DNA from: Prauserella cavernicola
GTDB lineage: Bacteria > Actinomycetota > Actinomycetes > Mycobacteriales > Pseudonocardiaceae
Reading direction: 5' to 3'
Length of the DNA: 64,000 bases
Assembly: GCF_016595675.1 (NCBI RefSeq)
Contig: NZ_JAENJH010000002.1
Coordinates: 310,001-374,000 of the forward strand
Part shown: positions 24,818-33,211 of the stretch, in pieces
Numbering within the stretch: the stretch's first letter is position 1
Layout: every line of letters starts with the position of its first letter
Notes under the pieces: model-generated
What the model saw: only the letters and a program-made list of their open reading frames with translations
Databases searched by the model: none
What the model was told of the DNA's origin: nothing
Made by a program: the position numbers and the translations under genes

Positions 24818-25978
24818 ATGAGAATCAGCGCGGTAGAGACGTTCGTTCTGAAGCTTCCGGCCGAGGAGGCCTACCTCGGGCGCCTCGCCGATGGCAGCGC
24901 TCCCGAGGCCGGATACCGCGTGCGGGAGCCGTGGCGCAGCCTCTACTCCGACCGCTACGAGACCCTGCTCGTGCGCCTCACCGCCGAGGACGGCACCACC
25001 GGCTGGGGCGAGGCGCTCGCGCCCGTCGCGCCCGAGGTGCCGGCCGCGGTGGTGGACCTGCTGCTCGCGCCCGTGCTCATCGGGTCCGACGCGCGAGCGC
25101 CGCGGCCCGCGTGGTCACGGCTGCGCGACCTCATGCGCGAACGCGGGCACCTGGTCGGGCACCAGGCCGACGCGCTCGCCGCCGTGGACATCGCGCTGTG
25201 GGACCTCGCGGGCAGGCTCGCCGGCCGCCCGGTCGCCGAACTGCTCGGCGGCGCGTTCCGCACGCGCGTGCCCACCTACGTCTCCGGCCTGCCCCGCCCC
25301 GACGACGCGGGCAGGGCCGAACTCGCTCGCGAGTGGGCCGATCGCGGCGCCACGGCGGTGAAGCTCCACCTCGGCCACGGCGTCGAGGCCGACCTCGCGA
25401 CCATCGACGCGATCCGCGAGTCCGCCCCCGAGCTGCGCGTCGCCGTGGACGCGCACTGGGCGTACCCGATCGACCAGGCCCTGCGCCTGGCCGACGGACT
25501 CGCGCGGCGCGGCGGCTGGTTCCTCGAGGCGCCGCTGGCTCCCGAGGACGTCGCCGCCCACGCCGAGCTCGTCGCCCGCGCCACCATCCCGGTCGCCGTG
25601 GGCGAGTCCCTGCGCAACCGGTTCGAGTTCGCCCAGTGGGCCGGCGCCCGCGCGCTGCGGATCGCGCAGCCCGACGTCGCCCGCACCGGCATCACCGAGG
25701 CGATGGCCATCGCCGAGGTCTGCGCCGCCCAGCACGTGCCCGTCGCGCCCCACCACTCGGTGGGCCTTGGCGTGGCGGTCGCGGCGGGACTCCACGTCAG
25801 CGCTGCCGTGGAGGACCTGCCCGCCTTCGAGTACCAGCCCACCTCACTGCGGGTCGGCGAGCGGATCCTCGCCCGTCAGCTCGCGGTGGAACCGTCCGCC
25901 ATGTCCCTGCCCGCCGGTCCGGGCCTCGGCGTCGAGGTCGACGCCGAGGCCGTGGCCGCGCTCGCCAAGGAGTCCTGA
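24818..25978 (+). CDS. Enolase-superfamily (mandelate racemase/muconate lactonizing type) sugar-acid dehydratase
   Basis: 386 residues. The barrel carries the expected metal and base residues: K182-x-H184, D211-A-H213, E237 (LEAPL), E263 (VGES), D286 (QPDVARTGITE) and H312/H313 (APHHSVG). The K-x-H form differs from the K-x-K of mandelate racemase. Neighbouring aldolases and kinase argue for dehydration of an aldonic acid to a 2-keto-3-deoxy acid. First gene of the plus arm; the aldolase starts 4 bp after its stop. Galactonate, gluconate or another C5/C6 acid cannot be told apart here. Confidence 0.85.
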   Translation: MRISAVETFVLKLPAEEAYLGRLADGSAPEAGYRVREPWRSLYSDRYETLLVRLTAEDGTTGWGEALAPVAPEVPAAVVDLLLAPVLIGSDARAPRPAWSRLRDLMRERGHLVGHQADALAAVDIALWDLAGRLAGRPVAELLGGAFRTRVPTYVSGLPRPDDAGRAELAREWADRGATAVKLHLGHGVEADLATIDAIRESAPELRVAVDAHWAYPIDQALRLADGLARRGGWFLEAPLAPEDVAAHAELVARATIPVAVGESLRNRFEFAQWAGARALRIAQPDVARTGITEAMAIAEVCAAQHVPVAPHHSVGLGVAVAAGLHVSAAVEDLPAFEYQPTSLRVGERILARQLAVEPSAMSLPAGPGLGVEVDAEAVAALAKES

Positions 25979-25982
25979 ACAG

Positions 25983-26885
25983 ATGCCCCACACCGTGCAC
26001 GGTCTCGTGCCGATTCTCGCCACCCCGTTCGACCAGGACGGCTCGCTCGACCTCGCCGGACTCGCCAGGCTCACCGAGTTCCAGCTCGCCTCGGGCGTGG
26101 ACGGGGTCGCCACGTTCGGCATGGCCAGCGAGGGCTTCGCGCTCACCGGCGCGGAGCGGGAGCGGATCCTCAGCACCATCACCGATGTGGTGGCGGGCGC
26201 GGTACCCGTCGTGGCCGGCGTGAACGGAACCTCCACGGTGACCGCGCTGGAGCAGGCCCGCGCCGCCGAGGACCTGGGCGCGCAGGCACTGATGGTGCTG
26301 CCGCCGTTCATGGTCAAGCCCAGTGCGGCACAGCTCGTGGAGTTCTACGGCGAACTGGCGGCGGCCACCTCGGCCGAGATCATGGTGCAGGACGCGCCGG
26401 GAGCCACCGGGGTCGCGATGCCGCCCGCGCTCGTCGCGCAGCTGTGCGAGCCGGAGCGGGTCACGTCGGTGAAGGTCGAGTCGCCGCCGACGGCGCCGAA
26501 GGTCGCGGCCGTGGTGGACGCGCTGCCGGAGGACGTCGCGGTGCTCGGCGGCCAGAACGCGCAGTTCGTGCTGGAGGAGTACGCGCGGGGTGCCGTCGGC
26601 ACGATGCCGGCGTGCGAGTTCCCCGACCTGCTCGCGCCGATCCTCGCCGACTTCGTGGCAGGCAAGCGGGAGCAGGCGCGCGCGGCCTTCGCGAGGCTGC
26701 TGCCGCTGGTCCTCTTCGGACTCCAGTCCGGCATCGCGTGGGCGGTGCACAAGGAGGTGCTCGTGCGGCGCGGCCTCATCGAGCACGCCACCGTGCGGCT
26801 GCCCGCAGCTCCGCTGGACCAGGCGGGCAAGCAGAGCCTGCACACGATCCTGGACGAGCTGCCGCTGCTCGCGAAGGCGGGCTGA
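25983..26885 (+). CDS. DapA/NAL family aldolase, probable 2-keto-3-deoxy acid aldolase
   Basis: 300 residues, started by ATG 4 bp after the dehydratase stop. The DapA-family barrel is clear, with the Schiff-base lysine at K164 (TSVKVESPP) and the pyruvate-binding GMASEG segment. The position of the usual catalytic tyrosine (PPYY-like motif) reads PPFMVKP at 117-123, so that Tyr is absent. In context it should split a 2-keto-3-deoxy acid into pyruvate and an aldehyde. Dihydrodipicolinate synthase itself is unlikely because of the gene neighbourhood. Confidence 0.82.
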   Translation: MPHTVHGLVPILATPFDQDGSLDLAGLARLTEFQLASGVDGVATFGMASEGFALTGAERERILSTITDVVAGAVPVVAGVNGTSTVTALEQARAAEDLGAQALMVLPPFMVKPSAAQLVEFYGELAAATSAEIMVQDAPGATGVAMPPALVAQLCEPERVTSVKVESPPTAPKVAAVVDALPEDVAVLGGQNAQFVLEEYARGAVGTMPACEFPDLLAPILADFVAGKREQARAAFARLLPLVLFGLQSGIAWAVHKEVLVRRGLIEHATVRLPAAPLDQAGKQSLHTILDELPLLAKAG

Positions 26886-26886
26886 G

Positions 26887-27840
26887 TTGCACTCCGGCGT
26901 GGACCTCGTCGGAATCGGCGAGCCGATGGTGCTCGTCCAGCCACCGGCTGGCGAGACGCTGTCGGCCGCGGCGTCCTTCGAGGTCCACGTGGCGGGAGCC
27001 GAGCTGAACGCGTGCGCGGCGGCGGCCGTGCTCGGCAGCTCCACGGTGCTGTGCACGCGGCTCGGTGCCGACCCGTTCGCGGCCAGGGTCCGGGACGCGG
27101 CCGACGCGCTCGGCGTCGCGCTCGACGCGGAGTCCGACCCCGACCGGCCCACGGGCCTGTTCGCCAAGGACGCGTTGCCCGACGGACGACGGCGGGTGCA
27201 CTACTACCGCGCGGGCTCGGCGGCCTCGGCGCTCGACGTCGCCGACGGAGTTCGCGCGCTGCGGCACCGGCCGAGAGCCGTGCTGGTCTCCGGGCTCACC
27301 GCCGCGCTCGGCCCCGGCCCGCAACGGCTGGTCACCCACGTCGCGACCCACGCCGCCGAGCACGGCAGCTCGGTGGTGGTGGACGTGAACCTGCGGCCCG
27401 CGCTCGATCCGCGGGGCAGCGCCGTGCCCACGCTGCGCGCGATCCTGCCGCACACCGACGTCTTGCTGGTCGGCACCGACGAGGCCGAGCCGCTGTTCGG
27501 CACGACGGATCCGGCGGAGATCGTGCGCCGGTCCGGTGTGCGCGAGGTCGTGGTCAAGGCCGGCCCAGAGGGCTGCTGGTGGAGTACCGACGGCGGCGAG
27601 CCGAGGCACCAGCCGAGCCTCGCGACGAGCGTGGTCGACCCGGTCGGCGCTGGCGACGCGTTCGCGGGCGGGTACCTCGCGGCGAGGCTCGCCGGCGCGA
27701 GCGGGGGCGCGGCGGCACGACTCGGCTCCCGGCTCGCGGCCGACGTACTCGCCCGAACGGGGGACACCGCAGGACTGCCCGACCGCGCACGGGCAGCGGA
27801 ACTGCTGGTCGAGACCTTGCGCGAGGACGCTGTGTCCTAA
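26887..27840 (+). CDS. PfkB family kinase, probable 2-keto-3-deoxygluconate kinase
   Basis: 317 residues if started at TTG 26887 (AAGGCGGG lies about 5 bp before); a GTG at 26899 is the alternative and would give the family-typical VDLVGIGEPMVL start. PfkB motifs are AGAELNACAAAAVLG at the N-terminus and DPVGAGDAFAGGYLAARLAG at the C-terminus, where the Asp of GAGDAF is the catalytic base. Phosphorylating a 2-keto-3-deoxy acid would feed the KDPG-type aldolase of the other arm. Confidence 0.85.
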   Translation: MHSGVDLVGIGEPMVLVQPPAGETLSAAASFEVHVAGAELNACAAAAVLGSSTVLCTRLGADPFAARVRDAADALGVALDAESDPDRPTGLFAKDALPDGRRRVHYYRAGSAASALDVADGVRALRHRPRAVLVSGLTAALGPGPQRLVTHVATHAAEHGSSVVVDVNLRPALDPRGSAVPTLRAILPHTDVLLVGTDEAEPLFGTTDPAEIVRRSGVREVVVKAGPEGCWWSTDGGEPRHQPSLATSVVDPVGAGDAFAGGYLAARLAGASGGAAARLGSRLAADVLARTGDTAGLPDRARAAELLVETLREDAVS

Positions 27841-27917
27841 CTCGCGTTCCCCGCCCGCTTCGCCCTCCCGGCTCGTGGGTAGCCGCGCCGCTAGGCACGT
27901 GTCCACGGGAAGGGAGA

Positions 27918-28826
27918 ATGGTGGGCAACTGGTTCAGCGAGAACTCGAACGCACTCATCTCCGGTGCGATCAACATCGCGATCGTCATCCTGGTCGCAGT
28001 GGTCCTGCGCGCCGTGGTGGGCAGGGTGATCGGCCAGCTGGCCAAGCGCATGGTCAGCTCGCGCGAACGACTGCACAAGACCAAGATGGCGACGCGGATC
28101 GTCAAGAGCGCCGAACCCGCCCGCAGGGAACGGCAACGGCAACGCGCCGAGACCATCGCGTCGGTGCTCAAGAGCGTGGCGACGTTCGTGATCTTCGGGA
28201 TCGCGTTCGTGACCATCCTCGGCCAGGTCGGCATCAACATCGGCCCGATCCTCGCGAGCGCGGGCGTGCTGGGCCTCGCGATCGGCTTCGGCGCGCAGAG
28301 CCTGGTGCAGGACTTCCTCTCCGGCCTGTTCATGATGATGGAGGACCAGTACGGCGTCGGCGACGTGATCGACGTCGGCGACGCCGTGGGCACCGTCGAG
28401 GCAGTGACGTTGCGCATCACCAAGATCCGCGACCTCAACGGCGGACTGTGGCACGTGCGCAACGGCGAGATCATGCGCGTCTGCAACATGAACCAGGACT
28501 GGGCCAACGCCGTGGTGGAGCTCCCGCTCGACTACTCCGTGGACCTGGAGCAGGCGAAGGAAGCCATCCAGGCCAGCATCGACTCCTTCGCCGACGACCC
28601 GCAGCACGCGGCGCAGATCCTGGAGCGCCCCTCGATCAACGGCGTCGTCGGCATCGGCAACGGCGCGGTCACCGTCCGGGTGCTCGTCACGACGCAGCCC
28701 GGTGAGCAGTGGGCGCTGGGCAGGGAACTGCGGGCGCACTTGAAGGCGGCCATGGACGGCGCGGGCATCAAGGTCGCCTACCCCGTGCTGCCCGTGACCG
28801 GCGCGGGAGCCACCCAGTCCGGCTGA
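27918..28826 (+). CDS. Small-conductance mechanosensitive channel (MscS family)
   Basis: 302 residues from ATG with AGGGAG just upstream; the frame is open further 5' but that part overlaps the kinase in another frame. Three membrane segments end with the pore helix (GPILASAGVLGLAIGFGAQSLVQDFLSGLF), followed by the MscS beta domain (DQYGVGDVIDVGDAVGTVEAVTLRIT). The protein should open under hypo-osmotic tension. A stand-alone gene downstream of the sugar cluster. Confidence 0.92.
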   Translation: MVGNWFSENSNALISGAINIAIVILVAVVLRAVVGRVIGQLAKRMVSSRERLHKTKMATRIVKSAEPARRERQRQRAETIASVLKSVATFVIFGIAFVTILGQVGINIGPILASAGVLGLAIGFGAQSLVQDFLSGLFMMMEDQYGVGDVIDVGDAVGTVEAVTLRITKIRDLNGGLWHVRNGEIMRVCNMNQDWANAVVELPLDYSVDLEQAKEAIQASIDSFADDPQHAAQILERPSINGVVGIGNGAVTVRVLVTTQPGEQWALGRELRAHLKAAMDGAGIKVAYPVLPVTGAGATQSG

Positions 28827-28988
28827 CCACAGACCGTGAAAAGCACCCGCGCACACACGCATGGAGGCACCCACACGCGTCGCAGAGTGCTCGTCACGGC
28901 AGCCCGAGTGGGGCCGAACGTAGGAGGTTCGTCCGCATCCGGTTGAGCACCGATGACACCGAAGCCCGAGGTCACGCACGGTTGAGCG

Positions 28989-30089
28989 ATGTCCTTGGGG
29001 GAGCTTGCGGGGCGGCTGCTGATCCAGTGCACGACCGCGCAGGCCAGCGCCGCCGCGCGGGTCGCCCGTGCCCACAGCACGGGTCTGGTCGTCACCGGCG
29101 GGGACGCGCTGACCGTGGCACGGCAGCTGAAGAACTCCGGTTTCCGCGGTCCGCTGCTGTGTGACGCCAACCGGTACTCGGGCACGAAGCGGGTGGTCGC
29201 TGGCAGGGGTGTGAACCTCGCGTGGTGCCGCGAGCAACAGGCACTCGGCCTGGTCGCGCTCACCGACTCCGGTTACCTCGGGTGCCAGAACTGGCCAGGG
29301 TTGTGGTCGATCCTCAGCGCGGTGCGCAACCAGCGACCGCCGGTGATCGCCTTGCTGCCGCTCGCGGCCGCCTGGTTCAGGCGGCCCACGATCCGGGCCG
29401 CGCTCATCCGGCAGATCAACGAGCACGGCGTGCCGGTGGCGCTGGCGATCGAGCACGCGGCGGACCCGTTCGGCGTCCAGTACGTGATCGAGGGGTTCCT
29501 CGACCTGCTCAGCACCGCGCGAGTTCCCGTACTGCTACTGCGATCGGACATCGCCGCGCTGGCCGCGCTGTGCCACGGCGCGTACGCCGCCGCCATCGGC
29601 ACCACCAGCACACTGCGCCACATCTACCCGATCACCGACGGTCCCGTTCCCAGGCCGCAGCCGTCCGCTTTCGTCACTCCCCTGCTCGGGCACCACCGGT
29701 TGAGCACCATCGCCGACGTCGTGCGCGAGACACCGGATCTGGCCCAGCACTGGGACTGCGACTGCGACGAGTGCGCGGGCCACAGCCTCGACCGGCTCGC
29801 GGCGGGGCAATCCGCGTGGCAGCACTCGCTGTACGCGCAACTGCGGCTGTCCGCCCAGCTCCTGCGCACCCCGACCGATGAGGGACGGCGCAGCTCCTGG
29901 CACGAACACTGCAGCCACGCGCTCAACGTGCACGAGGAGATCCGGGGCCAGTTCCCCCGCTGGCGTGTGCCGAAGCGTCTGGAGAACTGGCTCACCGTCA
30001 CCGACGACCCGCTGCTCGGCGGCAGGAACGTCCCGCTTCAGGTGCCGCGGCAACAGCGCCGCGTCATCCACCCTGAACAAAGGGGCTGA
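28989..30089 (+). CDS. TIM-barrel-like protein with a TGT-type zinc motif, unknown function
   Basis: 366 residues; not matched to a named family. The first 230 residues alternate beta strands and helices like a TIM barrel (TGLVVTGGDA; GPLLCDANRYSG; LGLVALTDSGYL; PPVIALLPL; VPVLLLRSD). A cysteine cluster C257-x-C259-x2-C262 is followed by further Cys/His (WHEHCSHALNVHEE, residues 304-316), resembling the CxCxxC...H zinc site of tRNA-guanine transglycosylases and DpdA. D59 could match the first catalytic Asp; the segment where TGT has its nucleophile reads GAYAAAIGTT with no Asp. The start has only a weak ribosome site. The 162 bp upstream (28827-28988) show no other gene. Confidence 0.5.
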   Translation: MSLGELAGRLLIQCTTAQASAAARVARAHSTGLVVTGGDALTVARQLKNSGFRGPLLCDANRYSGTKRVVAGRGVNLAWCREQQALGLVALTDSGYLGCQNWPGLWSILSAVRNQRPPVIALLPLAAAWFRRPTIRAALIRQINEHGVPVALAIEHAADPFGVQYVIEGFLDLLSTARVPVLLLRSDIAALAALCHGAYAAAIGTTSTLRHIYPITDGPVPRPQPSAFVTPLLGHHRLSTIADVVRETPDLAQHWDCDCDECAGHSLDRLAAGQSAWQHSLYAQLRLSAQLLRTPTDEGRRSSWHEHCSHALNVHEEIRGQFPRWRVPKRLENWLTVTDDPLLGGRNVPLQVPRQQRRVIHPEQRG

Positions 30090-30149
30090 GCCGCGCTGTA
30101 ACCGCCCACAGCACCCGCGCGACTTTCCCGTGACGGTTCGCGTTGCGAG

Positions 30150-31556
30150 GTGATGGCCATGACGCAGACGGTGGGCGGCGGAGTAGCGGGGCTGCAGGCT
30201 CTGCTCAGCGGGACCGTGCTCGGCCCCGAACACGCCGAGTACGACCAGGCCAGGCGGGTGTGGAACGCCGACATCGACAGGAGACCGGCGATGATCGCCC
30301 GCTGCGTCTCGGCGGACGACGTCGCGGCCGCAGTCACCTTCGCCCGCGCGCAGGACCTCGAGATCGCGGTCCGCGGGGGCGCGCACAGCAGCTCCGGCGC
30401 CTCGGCCGTCGACGACGGCCTGGTGATCGACACGAGCGCGCTCAACGACGTCACCGTCGACACCAGGACCAAGCGCGTGCGGGTCGGTGGCGGCGCACTG
30501 CTCGGCGACGTCGACGCCGTCACCCAGCAACACGGGCTCGCCGTGCCCTCCGGGATCGTGAGCCACACCGGCGTCGCCGGGCTCACCCTCGGCGGCGGCA
30601 TGGGCTGGCTCACCCCGAGGGCCGGGCTGACCATCGACCATCTCGTCTCGGCGGAGATCGTCACGGCCGACGGCCGCATCCGGCGCGTCTCCGACGACGA
30701 GTACCCGGACCTGTTCTGGGCGATCCGGGGCGGTGGCGGCAACTTCGGAATCGTCACCGAGTTCGAGTTCGCACTGCACGAGGCCGGGCCCATCGTGCAC
30801 GTCGGGATGCTCTTCTGGGACCTCGAACTGGGCCGGGACGTGTTGCGGCTGGCGCGCGAGCTGATCGCGGAGGGCTCGCGCGACGTCAACATCGTGGTGG
30901 CCGGGCTCAACGCGCCACCGGAGCCGTTCGTGCCGCCCGAGCACCACTTCACGCCCGGCTACGCGTTCCTCGTCGTCGGCTTCAGCGGCGAAGCCGAGCA
31001 CGCCGACGTCATGGAGCGCGCCCGCCGGGCCGTGCCACCGCTGTTCGAGTTCGCCGACGCGATGCCGTACACGGGACTGCAGTCGATGCTCGACGAGGGC
31101 AACGGGTGGGGCGTGTTCTGCTACGAGAAGTCCGCCTACCTCGACGGCCTCACCGACGACGTGATCGACGTGGTCACCGACTTCGTGCCGCAGAAGACCT
31201 CACCGCAGTCGGCGGTGCTGTTCTACCGGCTCGACGGCGCGTACTCCGAGGTCGCCGAGGACGCCACGGCCTTCGGCGGCGACCGGCGGCCCCGGCTGGC
31301 GGTGTTCTGCAACGCCATCACCGGCACGGCCGAACAACTGCCAGCCGAACGCGAATGGGCCCGCAGGTTCCTGACGTCGCTGGGTCCGCACACCGCCAAC
31401 CTCGGCGGCTACCTCAACGCGATGAGCGACCTGCGGCACGACAGCGTGCTGGCCACCTACGGCCAGGAGAAGTACGACCGGCTGAGCCGCGTCAAGCACA
31501 AGTACGACCCCGACAACGTCTTCCACCGCAACGTCAACATCACCCCGCAGGCCTGA
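30150..31556 (+). CDS. FAD-linked oxidoreductase with BBE domain
   Basis: 468 residues. The PCMH-type FAD domain is marked by AVRGGAHSSSGASAVDDGLVID, where the His after GGA is the usual covalent FAD ligand, and by SHTGVAGLTLGGGMGWLTPRAGL. The second covalent ligand of bicovalent enzymes (Cys) is replaced by His in SHTG. The C-terminus YDPDNVFHRNVNI is the BBE motif. Such secreted or cytosolic oxidases act on sugars or secondary metabolites; no signal peptide is present. ATG at 30150 or 30159 may start it. Confidence 0.88.
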   Translation: MMAMTQTVGGGVAGLQALLSGTVLGPEHAEYDQARRVWNADIDRRPAMIARCVSADDVAAAVTFARAQDLEIAVRGGAHSSSGASAVDDGLVIDTSALNDVTVDTRTKRVRVGGGALLGDVDAVTQQHGLAVPSGIVSHTGVAGLTLGGGMGWLTPRAGLTIDHLVSAEIVTADGRIRRVSDDEYPDLFWAIRGGGGNFGIVTEFEFALHEAGPIVHVGMLFWDLELGRDVLRLARELIAEGSRDVNIVVAGLNAPPEPFVPPEHHFTPGYAFLVVGFSGEAEHADVMERARRAVPPLFEFADAMPYTGLQSMLDEGNGWGVFCYEKSAYLDGLTDDVIDVVTDFVPQKTSPQSAVLFYRLDGAYSEVAEDATAFGGDRRPRLAVFCNAITGTAEQLPAEREWARRFLTSLGPHTANLGGYLNAMSDLRHDSVLATYGQEKYDRLSRVKHKYDPDNVFHRNVNITPQA

Positions 31557-31570
31557 ACCCGCGACGCGGG

Positions 31571-32242
31571 TCAGACGCTGCGCAGCACCGAGACGACCGA
31601 GCCGAGCACCACGGCCTCGTCGCCGTCGATCACCTCGTAGGCCGGGTTGCGCGGCTCGAGGTAGACGTGACCGCCTCGGCGCCGGAACACCTTCACCGTG
31701 GCCTCGCCGTCGATCATCGCGGCCACGATCTGTCCGGAGTGGGCCTCGGACTGCTGCTTGACCACCACGATGTCGCCGTCGCAGATGGCCGCGTCGATCA
31801 TCGAGTCACCGCGCACGCGCAGGCCGAAGACGTTGCCGCGCCCGGTGAGCTCGCGCGGCAGTGTCAGCATGTCGTCCAGGTGCTCCTCGGCCGCGATGGG
31901 CGTACCGGCCGCGATGTCGCCGACCACGGGCACGCTCACCGAGTCCCCCGGCACCGCGCGCTGCGCCGGGTCGCGCAGGAACGCGCGGACGTCGATCGGG
32001 CGCGACACGGTCTCGCTGCGCTTGAGGAATCCCTTGTCCTCCAGGCTCGCGAGGTGCTTCGACACCGAGGACGTGGACCGCAGGCCCACGGCCTCGCCGA
32101 TCTGGCGCGTGCTCGGCGAGTACCCGTACCGGACCACCCAGTCCCGGATCGCGGCTAGGATCCGCTGCTGCCGCAACGGCAGGGCAGAGGCGTCGAGGTG
32201 CTCGAACACGTCAAGATCGTCGAAGGAACTCACCTGCGGCAT
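31571..32242 (-). CDS. LexA-like SOS repressor, probable paralogue
   Basis: 223 residues from ATG 32242; GTG 32278, 6 bp after the preceding stop, is an alternative. Winged helix: LPLRQQRILAAIRDWVVRYGYSPSTRQIGEAVG with recognition region STSSVSKHLASLEDKGF. The self-cleavage machinery is complete: A112-G113 scissile bond (DIAAGTP), S147 (RGDSMID) and K184 (ATVKVF). The DNA-reading helix differs from typical actinobacterial LexA (STSSVAHQLMALE-like), and the gene sits behind a beta-lactamase-like gene and a LysR gene rather than near nrdR, which suggests a second LexA. No SOS box was found by eye nearby. Confidence 0.8.
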   Translation of the reverse strand: MPQVSSFDDLDVFEHLDASALPLRQQRILAAIRDWVVRYGYSPSTRQIGEAVGLRSTSSVSKHLASLEDKGFLKRSETVSRPIDVRAFLRDPAQRAVPGDSVSVPVVGDIAAGTPIAAEEHLDDMLTLPRELTGRGNVFGLRVRGDSMIDAAICDGDIVVVKQQSEAHSGQIVAAMIDGEATVKVFRRRGGHVYLEPRNPAYEVIDGDEAVVLGSVVSVLRSV

Positions 32243-32284
32243 CGTAGAGAAGGCCACCGACAATCCGGGCACCGGCACGCCTGG

Positions 32285-33211
32285 TCAGCGGCGCAATGCC
32301 TCGAAAGCGGACCGCGCCGCGGCGCCGATGGCGAGGTCGATGTCGTGGGCGATCCCGGCCCTGCGGTGCGATCGGGTCAGCGCCGCGATCGCCACGCGGT
32401 CGCCGGATTCCGCTGTCACCACACCGATTTCATGGCGAAGGTGCAGGAACGTGCCCGTCTTGCCGCTGACCCGCACGGTATCGGCGCGCAGATCGCTCGA
32501 CAGGCGCTGGTTGAACACCTGCAGCGCCATCACGCGGCGCAACTCGGCCGTAGCCTCGGGCGCGGAGATCCGGTCGAGCCAGACCCGCTGCAGCAGTGCG
32601 ACGAGCGCGGCCGCGCTGCCGACGTTGGCGTAGGCGGGGTTGAGTGTCTCGATCGAGTGCTGGCCCGCGGCGTCGTCGCGGATCGCCAGCTCCAGAGCGA
32701 GTCCGAAGTCGTCTCCGGCCACGCCGGCCGCGCACTCGTACATGCGCTGCATCCGGTGCCGCATGCGGATTCCCGCGCAGCCCTGCTCGCGCAGCCACCG
32801 GTCGACGGCATCGACGCCGACGAGCTCGAACAGCGCGTCGGCGCTGGCGTTGTCGCTCACGGTCAGCGCCTGGTGGATCAGGTCGCCGACCGCCAGGGTC
32901 GTGGGATGCCGGAACGCGGAGACGCCGGTCGGCCCGACGCTCTTGGCCGAGGGGTTGATGGTCACCGGTCGCGCCGCGTCGAGCGCCCCTGCCGCGACCC
33001 GGTCCAGCACCATGAGCGCGAGCGGAACCTTGGCGACCGACGCGAGCGGCACCGCGGCGTCGACGTCGAACCCGAGCTCCTCTCCGGTGTCGACGTTGCG
33101 GGCGAGGAAGTGACCTGCCGCGCCGACCTGCTGCCAGTGCCCGGCGATCCACTCGGCCACGCCGAGTCCCTCCGCCGTGCTCGGGACATAGGTGAGCTGG
33201 TCGGGCCTCAT
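32285..33211 (-). CDS. Class A beta-lactamase-like serine hydrolase without signal peptide
   Basis: 308 residues from ATG 33211, overlapping the LysR stop by 4 bp. The three active-site motifs are intact: S58-V-A-K61, S119-D-N121 and K251-T-G. There is no signal peptide (MRPDQLTYVPSTAEGLG), unlike true periplasmic or secreted beta-lactamases, and the omega-loop glutamate region is shortened (IETLNP). It belongs to the beta-lactamase-like/PBP fold but may act on a different amide or ester inside the cell. Co-operonic with LysR and the LexA-like gene. Confidence 0.8.
   Translation of the reverse strand: MRPDQLTYVPSTAEGLGVAEWIAGHWQQVGAAGHFLARNVDTGEELGFDVDAAVPLASVAKVPLALMVLDRVAAGALDAARPVTINPSAKSVGPTGVSAFRHPTTLAVGDLIHQALTVSDNASADALFELVGVDAVDRWLREQGCAGIRMRHRMQRMYECAAGVAGDDFGLALELAIRDDAAGQHSIETLNPAYANVGSAAALVALLQRVWLDRISAPEATAELRRVMALQVFNQRLSSDLRADTVRVSGKTGTFLHLRHEIGVVTAESGDRVAIAALTRSHRRAGIAHDIDLAIGAAARSAFEALRR

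Noticed and set aside
28989-30089. Possible dpd (7-deazaguanine DNA modification) cluster
   Set aside because: Only a single TGT-like zinc motif is present; none of the other dpd or queuosine genes are in the window.
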